Source: Planomonospora sp. ID82291 (GTDB lineage: Bacteria; Actinomycetota; Actinomycetes; Streptosporangiales; Streptosporangiaceae). Taken from it: a DNA stretch of 64,000 nucleotides. This document shows positions 1 to 7,200 of this stretch, piece after piece; the stretch's first letter is position 1, and every line of letters begins with the position of its first letter. The stretch lies in assembly GCF_015711645.1 (NCBI RefSeq), contig NZ_JABTEX010000001.1, forward strand, positions 992,001 through 1,056,000, read 5' to 3'. Under the pieces are notes generated by a model. That model did no database searches, was not told the origin of the DNA, and worked only from the letters and a program-made list of their open reading frames with translations. Both the position numbers and the translations under genes were made by a program.

Positions 1-252
1 GAGCAGGACGGCGCCGGCCGCCATCACCGGCCACCCGGTCACCAGGAGCACCGCCACTCCGGAGATCACCCCGGCCGCCGTCCGGGTGGACAGGGCCCGC
101 AGGAACTCGCGCCGGGCGGCCTTCCTGCCGGGCGTGGCCGGCCGGGGGCGCACGCCGTACAGGGCGAGGCCGAGCAGGAACAGGCCGCCGCCGACCGCGG
201 CCCCGGCCAGCAGCGCCAGCGGGTCGAACAGCCCCGGCGGGATCGGGATCAC
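1..252 (-). CDS. TadB-like type II secretion F family protein (partial, N-terminus only)
   Basis: Only the first 84 codons are in the window; the gene continues past position 1. The GTG start at 252 overlaps the TGA of the TadA gene in a GTGA junction, so translational coupling is likely. The visible product begins VIPIPPGLFDPLALLAGAAV, has a hydrophobic segment around residues 10-32, a basic loop (RPRPATPGRKAARREF) and a second hydrophobic segment near residues 60-84. This is the N-terminal pattern of TadB/TadC inner-membrane platform proteins, which in Tad systems lie directly after TadA. The assignment rests on position and topology; the GspF domain itself is outside the window. Confidence 0.7.
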   Translation of the reverse strand, partial: MIPIPPGLFDPLALLAGAAVGGGLFLLGLALYGVRPRPATPGRKAARREFLRALSTRTAAGVISGVAVLLVTGWPVMAAGAVLL

Positions 253-1550
253 GCCCACTCCCCGGGGTCGTAGCCGTGCCGGGCCAGCTCCTCCAGGCAG
301 GACAGCGGCGCGTGCGGCAGGACGCGGCCGTCCGGGGCGGCGGCGAAGACCTCCGAGGAGAGCACCCGGCCGTCGACCCCGGCCACCTCGCGCACGCTCG
401 ACACGAAGCGCCGCAGCGTCCCGCCCCTGGCGTACTCGTTGCGCTTCTCGATGAAGACCACGAAGTCGATCGCGCCCGCGATCAGCATGTGGGTCGCGTC
501 GATCGGCAGGCGCTCGACGGCCTGGAGCGCGTAGGTCGCGATCCGGTTGAAGACCTCCATCGAGGAGTTGGCGTGGATGGTGGAGAGCGAGCCGTCGTTG
601 CCCTGGGTCATCGCGTTGAGCATGGTGACGATCTCGTCTCCGAGGACCTCGCCGACGATCACCCGGGAGGGGTTCATCCGCAGGGAGCGGCGGACCAGCT
701 CGGCCATGCTGATCTCGCCCTGGCCCTCGGAGTTGGGCAGCCTCTGCTCGAAGGCCACCACGTTGGGGTGGAGCTCGGGGAACTGGTCGAGGCCGAGCTC
801 CAGCGCGCGCTCGACGGTGATCAGCCGCTCGTGCGGCGGGATCTCGTTGGCCAGCGCCCGCAGCAGGGTCGTCTTCCCGGCGTTCGTGGACCCGGCGATC
901 ATGATGTTCTTCCTGGCCGCCACGGCGGCCGACAGGAAGCGGCCCAGCTTCGGGGTGAGCGTGCCGTTGCCCACCAGGTCGCTGAGGAAGACCTTGCCGA
1001 GCCGGGCGCGGCGGATGGAGATCGAGGGGCGGACCGTCACGTCCATGACCGCCGAGAGCCGGGAGCCGTCCGGCAGCCGCAGGTCCAGCTGGGGGTTGGC
1101 GGTGTCGAACGGCCTGCTGGACAGGCCGCTGTAGGCGGCGAGGATCTGGATCAGCTCGACCAGCTCGTCGTCGGACTCGGCGACCGGCTCGCCCATGAGC
1201 TCCTGGCCGTCGGCGTAGCCGATGAAGACCCGGTCGCAGCCGTTGATGTCGATGTTCTCGACCTCGGGGTCGTCGAGCAGCGGCTGGAGCCGGCCCACGC
1301 CGAAGAGCGCCGCGTGGATGCCGGAGGCGAGCGCCTCCTCCTCCTCGGCGGTGGGCGGGGTGCGGCCGACGCCGATCTCGCCGCGGGCGTACTCCTCCAG
1401 CACCTGAGCGATCAGCGCGCGGGCGAACTGGCGCTCGTCCTCGCCGGTCATCGGGGTCAGGCCGCTCGCCTGGTCCAGCCGCCGCTGGTGGGCCAGCCGG
1501 TCGCCGACCTCCTGCCGGAACCGCTTCACCAGGGTGTGGTCGATGCTCAT
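249..1550 (-). CDS. tadA: TadA/CpaF-type secretion ATPase of a tight-adherence pilus
   Basis: A 433-residue hexameric P-loop ATPase of the VirB11/CpaF family that would power assembly of Flp-type pili at the inner face of the membrane. Walker A is GSTNAGKTT with the lysine near residue 226; the RVIVGEVLGDE stretch is the Walker B region and a His-box (STIHANSS) follows. The N-terminal domain (residues 1-130) is of the usual CpaF kind, and length is normal for the actinobacterial subfamily. The ATG at 1550 is used; the 64 bp to the upstream CpaE-like gene hold no other gene. It lies in a minus-strand operon CpaB-like, CpaE-like, TadA, TadB. Confidence 0.93.
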   Translation of the reverse strand: MSIDHTLVKRFRQEVGDRLAHQRRLDQASGLTPMTGEDERQFARALIAQVLEEYARGEIGVGRTPPTAEEEEALASGIHAALFGVGRLQPLLDDPEVENIDINGCDRVFIGYADGQELMGEPVAESDDELVELIQILAAYSGLSSRPFDTANPQLDLRLPDGSRLSAVMDVTVRPSISIRRARLGKVFLSDLVGNGTLTPKLGRFLSAAVAARKNIMIAGSTNAGKTTLLRALANEIPPHERLITVERALELGLDQFPELHPNVVAFEQRLPNSEGQGEISMAELVRRSLRMNPSRVIVGEVLGDEIVTMLNAMTQGNDGSLSTIHANSSMEVFNRIATYALQAVERLPIDATHMLIAGAIDFVVFIEKRNEYARGGTLRRFVSSVREVAGVDGRVLSSEVFAAAPDGRVLPHAPLSCLEELARHGYDPGEWA

Positions 1551-1614
1551 GCGTCCTCCTCCGCCGGCCGCACGGGCGATGCCGCTGCGCCCCTGGTTCG
1601 CCCGCTCCGCTCGC

Positions 1615-2667
1615 TCACGTGCCCTCCTCCCGCCATCCGGCCGGGGCCGGATACGGGGCCGGGGCGCCCTGCGGGGCGGGGGCCTCGCCGTACGGGCCGG
1701 GGGCGGTGCGGGACGTCCGGGCGCCCAGGCCGGTGCCCGGGAGGGCGCCCGGGACCGCGCCCCGGAGAGCGCCCGTACCGGGGTCCGCGCCGGGGGCGGT
1801 ACGCGGTGGCGCGCCCGGGACCGTGGCCGGGACCGTTCCCGGGACCGGGGCTGAGGTCCGTCCCGGGGGTGAGGCCGGCCCCCGGGGCGAGGAGGCCGGT
1901 CCCGGGGCGATGGCGTCCCGGGCCTCGCGCGGGACCGCCTCGGCGGCCAGGCGGCCGGCGAGCTCGCGGGCGGTGCGGATCAGCAGCGAGCGGTCCAGCC
2001 GGCCGCCCCACTGGCCCCGCAGCAGTTCCGCGCCCTTGGGGTCGTGCGCCAGCCCCGCCACGAAGGCGACGTCCTTGCTGGTGGCGGCCACGATCCGGCG
2101 GACGTCCTCGATCGTGCCGCGGTACTGCCGGGGGTCGGCGATCACCACGACCCCGACCCGGGCGCCCCGGGGCATCACGTGCAGGCGCTCGCGCAGGTGC
2201 GCGACGTGGTCCAGGCTGCCCCGGGTGAACAGCACCACCAGCCCCGCCTCGGCGATCAGCTCCCCCAGCTCCGGGTGGCCGCCCAGGCGACCGCAGTCGG
2301 CCAGCACGTCGGCGCCGGGCAGCCCGGCCAGCGCCCGGCCGAGCGGCCCCCAGAGCCAGGTCAGCCCGGCCGCCTGCTCGCCGTGGGTGAGCCCGGCCAG
2401 CACGTCCAGCCCGCCGACGATCTTCTGGGTGTGCTCGTGGATCAGGGCGGTGGTCAGGCCGCGGCGGGCCGTCGCCCCCAGGGTGAGCAGCCCCCGGCCG
2501 GGGTTGAGCACGCCGCCGTCGGCGGCCGGCAGCCGGTAGGCGACGTCCCCTCCCGCGGGGTCGCACTCGGCCAGCAGCACCGGGCGCGGCCAGACCGCGC
2601 CGAGCGCCGTGGCCGCCGTGGTCACGCCGGGCGCGCCCTTGTCGGCGGCCAGCACGATGAGCGCCAC
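1615..2667 (-). CDS. CpaE/MinD-like pilus-assembly ATPase-fold protein with degenerate P-loop
   Basis: A 350-residue protein of the ParA/MinD fold in the position of CpaE/TadZ, which localises Tad pilus machinery. The N-terminus MALIVLAADKGAPGVTT aligns with the deviant Walker A KGGxGKTT: the signature lysine is kept (K10) but the P-loop lysine is replaced by valine (V15). The following AECDPAGGD matches the DxDxxGG switch-like region. Residues from about 235 to the end are a Pro/Gly/Arg-rich, probably disordered tail. The start is GTG at 2667, one base from the stop of the upstream SAF gene, so coupling is likely. It probably acts as a scaffold rather than an active ATPase, which is inference. 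Confidence 0.8.
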   Translation of the reverse strand: MALIVLAADKGAPGVTTAATALGAVWPRPVLLAECDPAGGDVAYRLPAADGGVLNPGRGLLTLGATARRGLTTALIHEHTQKIVGGLDVLAGLTHGEQAAGLTWLWGPLGRALAGLPGADVLADCGRLGGHPELGELIAEAGLVVLFTRGSLDHVAHLRERLHVMPRGARVGVVVIADPRQYRGTIEDVRRIVAATSKDVAFVAGLAHDPKGAELLRGQWGGRLDRSLLIRTARELAGRLAAEAVPREARDAIAPGPASSPRGPASPPGRTSAPVPGTVPATVPGAPPRTAPGADPGTGALRGAVPGALPGTGLGARTSRTAPGPYGEAPAPQGAPAPYPAPAGWREEGT

Positions 2668-2668
2668 G

Positions 2669-3373
2669 TCAGTGCGCTCCCGGCAGTTCGGCCAGGGCGA
2701 TCTCGCCCCGGGAGGAGTAGGTCACGACCGTGGGCGAGACGGCGGCGTCCACGATGATCGTCACCTGCCCGCCGGAGCCGTTCCGGCCCGACGAGCCGAC
2801 GCGGTGGACGAGCGCGCTCTGCGCGAGGACGCGCCCGGCCGCGGTGCCGGAGTCGCCGCCCCGGCCCGGCACGTGGACGACCTGGACCCGGTCGCCCGGC
2901 TGGAGCGTGGCGGGCAGCTGGCCGGGCTTGAGCGCCAGCCCCACCTGGGCCTTGCCCGGACCCAGCTCCGCGCTGGAGGAGACCACCATCTCCCGGGTCA
3001 GCAGGGTGCCCGGCAGGAGGGTGACCCGGGCGAAGTTCTCGGCGACGCGGGCGCGCTCGGCGTAGGCCACGTACCCGACGCCGGTGTCGGCGATCTGCAC
3101 CTCCCGCATCGCGGTCTGGGCGATGGGCTGCCCGGCTCCGACCTGCTGGACGATCTGGATCGCGGCGACCCGGTCGCCGCTGCGCAGCACGAGCAGGGTG
3201 GTGGCGAGCGCGCCGCCCAGGATGAGCAGGACGGCGAGCGCCGCGAGCGCGGGTTTGCGCTCCCTCGGGGAGACGGGCAGTTTGCGTGACGCCGGTCCTG
3301 ACAGGGTGCCCGCCGCGACAGGCCGGTCGGCGTTCACCGGGGTGCGGCTCGATGGCTTCTCGGTTGTCCTCAC
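2669..3373 (-). CDS. CpaB/RcpC-like SAF-domain pilus assembly protein
   Basis: 234 residues: a short cytoplasmic N-terminus, one membrane segment (about residues 41-63), then a SAF-type domain (about 70-135; IQIVQQVGAGQPIAQTAMRE is the SAF-like start) and an RcpC/CpaB-like extracytoplasmic beta domain. In Tad systems this protein is thought to act at the cell-envelope end of the apparatus. First gene of the minus-strand tad operon; GTG start at 3373 with a GGGAG ribosome site nine bases upstream. The upstream region is unusually AT-rich for this window and probably carries the operon promoter. No secretin gene is expected in an actinomycete. Confidence 0.8.
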   Translation of the reverse strand: MRTTEKPSSRTPVNADRPVAAGTLSGPASRKLPVSPRERKPALAALAVLLILGGALATTLLVLRSGDRVAAIQIVQQVGAGQPIAQTAMREVQIADTGVGYVAYAERARVAENFARVTLLPGTLLTREMVVSSSAELGPGKAQVGLALKPGQLPATLQPGDRVQVVHVPGRGGDSGTAAGRVLAQSALVHRVGSSGRNGSGGQVTIIVDAAVSPTVVTYSSRGEIALAELPGAH

Positions 3374-3715
3374 GGGCGGGGGCTCCCAGAGTGATCATTT
3401 TATGGGCTGCTGATCGGGTTTACGCCATTATGCGCACCGTGCCGACATTCTGAAGGCAAAAGCGAGGACCAATGCTCGTTCGGCAGGAACGGGTTTGTCA
3501 ATGGAGATCCACTGAAACCTTACGCTTCTGACAGGTGACATCTGACTTATGCGGATGATAGGGACAGCAACAAATTCCAATAACAGCCGTCACAATGGTG
3601 CCACCCGTCATTCGGTTCACCAGATCCGACGGCTTCACCCGCCTGCCCTCCCGCCGTGCGCCGTTTTTCACCGCGATTCATCCTGAACCAGTTCAAAAAG
3701 TGGCACTCTTAAGGC
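3374..3715. promoter_or_regulatory. AT-richer intergenic region upstream of the tad operon
   Basis: About 340 bp without a convincing gene, lying between the divergent CpaB-like gene and a small plus-strand gene. It is clearly AT-richer than its surroundings (for example 3395-3420 and 3550-3600). It presumably contains the minus-strand promoter of the tad operon and a plus-strand promoter for the small gene, but I could not assign -10/-35 boxes with confidence and found no strong inverted repeat. Confidence 0.4.
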
Positions 3716-4141
3716 ATGGGAACGTGGTCCAGGCGGCTCCCGCCGAGTCCGGGACGGCTCCGCCTCATCGTCCGCGAGGTCGCCGCACGGCTGCGCCGCG
3801 GGCGCACCCCCGGGAAGGGCGAGCGGGAGGACGGCCGCGAGGACGGCCTCCCCGCACGCCGTGCCCTGGAGGCCTGCCCGCCGCCCGTCGTCCGGGTCAC
3901 CGAGCGGACCGCCGTCCGCCTGCACCGGGCGGCGGCCGGGCTGGCCGAGGTCACCTCCGAGGTCAACGCCTACGCGGAGCTGCTGGAGGAGAAGGCCCAC
4001 GAGCTGCGGACCCGGGCCCGCGACCGGGAGCGGGCCCCGGCTCCGCCCGCTTCCCCGGAGTTTTCCACCGGGTTTTCCACAGGCCGGTCCGGGCGGCCCC
4101 CAGAGGACGGGAAGCTCCCATCGCGGCGACTTCCCACATGA
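3716..4141 (+). CDS. Small hypothetical protein, helical C-terminal half
   Basis: 141 residues, no family recognised. Codons have the strong third-position G/C typical of real genes here. The N-terminal third is basic (RLRLIVREVAARLRRGR), the middle (residues 60-108) reads as an amphipathic helix or short coiled coil (AAAGLAEVTSEVNAYAELLEEKAHELRTR), and the tail is Pro/Ser-rich. The ATG at 3716 has only a weak preceding ribosome site (TTAAGG). The last 30 codons overlap two of the DnaA-box-like repeats, read as SPEFSTGFSTG. It may encode a small regulatory or structural protein; the start is uncertain. Confidence 0.5.
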   Translation: MGTWSRRLPPSPGRLRLIVREVAARLRRGRTPGKGEREDGREDGLPARRALEACPPPVVRVTERTAVRLHRAAAGLAEVTSEVNAYAELLEEKAHELRTRARDRERAPAPPASPEFSTGFSTGRSGRPPEDGKLPSRRLPT

Positions 4142-4200
4142 ACCGGCATAACAAGTCGGCATCGACCGGCGGTTATCCACAGGTTGCCGCGTTTTCCACA
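4061..4200 (+). promoter_or_regulatory. Cluster of DnaA-box-like 9-mers
   Basis: Within 140 bp there are a perfect consensus DnaA box TTATCCACA (4173-4181), two TTTTCCACA (4073-4081 and 4192-4200), one TTTTCCACC (4061-4069) and a weaker CTTCCCACA (around 4129-4137), all in the same orientation. The sequence is seen directly. A role in DnaA binding (titration, regulation of the flanking EssC-like gene, or a relic of an origin) is inference; no dnaA, dnaN or gyrB gene is nearby, so this is unlikely to be the chromosomal oriC. Confidence 0.5.
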
Positions 4201-4296
4201 TGCTGTCCCCGAGCTTGCACTTCTGCCGCGAACCCCCCTTCCCCTGCCGTTCCCAGTCATTAGGTTGGGCGCAGGGCCGGACCGAGGAGAGCGGCG

Positions 4297-7200
4297 ATGC
4301 GGATCATGCTCACCGTGCTCAGCGAGCACGCCGACCGGGACGTCCTGGTCGAGGGCGACGAGTCGACCACGGTCGCGCGGCTCGCCGAGGCGCTCGCCGG
4401 TCAGCCGCCGGGTGAGCGCTCCGGCAACGTGGTGCGGCTGACCCGCAGCCGGGCCCCCTACGGCCTGGGCCGCGCCGGCGCCGGGGCCGCACCCCCCGAC
4501 CTGTGGCTGGACGGCCGGGTGCTGCCCGCGGACGCCCCCGTGCTCGGCCTCCTGCGCGACGGCGACCTGGTCACCCTGGACCGGCGCCTGGCCGTCTCCA
4601 CCTTCGCCGAGGAGCCCGCCGGCATCGTGGAGGTCCGGGTCTGCGGCGGCCCCTCCGCCGGGTCCGTGCACCGCCTCGGCTTCGGCGTGCACGCCATCGG
4701 CTCCGACCCCGCCTGCACGGTGGCCCTGCGCGACCCGCTGCTGCCCGGCCGGGCCGCCGTGGTGCGGCTCACGCCGGACGCCGTCACGGTGGAGCCCGCC
4801 GTACCGGGCACCGCGGCGCCCGCCGTACCGGGGACGGAGAACGCCCGGCCGAGGGCGAAACGCACCGAGCGGGGAGCGGCGGAGGGCACCGGGCCGGAGG
4901 CGGGGAGCGCGGCGGCGCGCGGCGCGGTCTCCGCGCTGGACGGCGTGCCGGTGGAGGAGGCGGTGGACTGGCCCGAGCACGCGGTGCTCACCTGCGGCTC
5001 CTCGGTGCTGACGCTGACGGCCGTCGAGCCGCCCGACGCGCACCTGGACGTCCGGCCCGACGGCGGGCTCGCCTACAACCGGCCGCCCCGGATCCGTCCC
5101 CCGGAGCCCGCACGGCGGCTGGAGGTGCCGGTGGAGCCCCGGCGGGCCGAGGGGATGCGGCTGCAGCTGCTGACCGCGTTCCTGCCCCTGGTGCTGGGGG
5201 TGGGCATGGCCTGGGCGCTGCGCACCTGGTACTTCCTGCTGTTCGCGCTGCTCAGCCCGGCGATCATGATCGGGCAGTGGTGGAGCGACCGGCGGCACGG
5301 CCGCAAGCGGCACCGGCAGCAGATGAAGGACTACCGGGAGCGCCTGGCGGTCTTCGAGGCCGCCCTGGAGCGGGCCCGCGCCGCCGACGAGGCCGCCCGC
5401 CGCGCCGCCGCGCCCGACCCCGCCGAGGTGCTGCTCACCGCGACCGGCCCGCGCCGGAGGCTCTGGGAGCGCCGTGACCACGACCCCGACGCCCTGCGTC
5501 TGCGGGTCGGACTCGCCGACCTGCCCGCGGCCCTGGAGCTCGTGCCGGAGCGCGGCGCGCCGCCGGACTCCCCGCCGCCCGATCCGCCGGTCTGCCGGGC
5601 GGTGCCGGTGGCGCTGGCCATGCGGCGGCTGGGCGTGGCCGGTCTGACCGGCCCCCGGGAGACGGTCTCCGGCCTGGCGCGCTGGCTCGTCGGCCAGGCC
5701 GCCGCCCTGCACAGCCCGCGCGACCTGGCGATCGTGGTGCTGTCCGCGCACGGCGACGGCGAGCGGCGGTGGAACTGGGTGCGCTGGCTGCCGCACTGCG
5801 CCCCGCACGGCGGCGAGGACTGCCTGGCGCTGGTCGGCGCGGACCCCGAGGCCGCGGCCCGCCGGGTCGCGGAGCTGACCGCCCTGATCGACGAGCGCCT
5901 GGGCGAGGGCGACGGACCGCTCAGATCCGCCGCGCCGCGCGTCCCGTCCGGCTGGGGCGGTCTCGGAGGTGACCCGGCCGACCCGGCCGACCCGCCCCGC
6001 TACGACGAACGCCCCTACGACGTGCTGGTCCTGCTGGACGGCGCGCGGGTGCTGCGCGCGCTGCCCGGCATGCCGCAGGTGCTGCGCCAGGGGCCCCGCG
6101 CGGGCGTGCACACGCTGGCCCTGGACGACGAGCAGCGGCTGCTGCCCGAAGAGTGCGCCACCGTCGTCCAGGCGGGCGCGGACGGCCGGCTCCGGCTGCT
6201 CGGCGGCGGCCTGGAGAGCCTCGGCGAGATCCTGGCCGACCAGGTCCCGGTGTCCTGGTGCGACCGGCTCGCCCGCGCCCTGGCCCCGGTCCGCGACGTC
6301 AGCCGCGACGAGACGGGCACCGCGCCGCCCGGCTCCGCACGCCTGCTGGACCTGCTCGGGCTCTCGCCCGCGGGTCCCGCGGGCCCGCCGGACCCACTGG
6401 ACGGCAAGGCCCTGGCCGGGCGGTGGGGCCGCTCCACCGAGGCGGTGATCGGCGCCGGGCCGGACGGCCCGTTCTCCGTCGACCTGAGCCGGGACGGGCC
6501 GCACGCGCTGATCGCGGGCACCACCGGCGCGGGCAAGTCGGAGCTGCTGCAGACCCTGATCTGCTCGCTCGCGACGGCCAACCGGCCGGACGAGATGACG
6601 TTCGTGCTGATCGACTACAAGGGCGGGGCGGCCTTCAAGGAGTGCGTGCGGCTCCCGCACACGGTCGGCATGGTCAGCGACCTGGACGGCCACCTGACCC
6701 AGCGGGCCCTGGCCTCCCTGGCCGCCGAGATCCGGCGCCGGGAGCGGCTGCTGCTGGCCGCCGGGGCCAAGGACATCGAGGACTACCACGCGCTGCGCGA
6801 CGCCCAGACGGCCCGCGCCTCCCGGGACCTGCTGGTGGCGGGCGGGTCTTCTCCCCTCGGCGCCTCGACCGGGTCACCGGTCACCCCGCTGCGGGGGCGG
6901 GGCGGCGACCCCCTGGCGCCGCTGCCCCGGCTGGTGCTGGTGATCGACGAGTTCGCGGCGATGGTCAGCGAACTGCCCGACTTCATGACCGGCCTGGTGG
7001 ACATCGCCCGGCGGGGCCGTTCCCTGGGCATCCACCTGATCCTCGCCACCCAGCGGCCCGGCGGCGTGGTGACCGCCGACATCCAGGCGAACACGTCGCT
7101 GCGGATCGCGCTGCGGGTCACCGAGGCGGCCGAGTCCAGTGACGTCATCGGCACCCCCGACGCCGCGCACATCTCCAAGTCCACACCCGGCCGGTGCTAC

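Noticed and set aside
276-2228. Long open frames opposite the tad genes
   Set aside because: Antisense shadows typical of high-GC coding DNA; the minus-strand frames carry recognisable TadA and CpaE motifs.
3374-3715. Riboswitch or small RNA in the AT-rich gap
   Set aside because: No long stem, no conserved aptamer pattern and no terminator seen.
4061-4200. Chromosomal replication origin
   Set aside because: Box number is small, and dnaA/dnaN/gyr genes are absent; kept only as a DnaA-box cluster.
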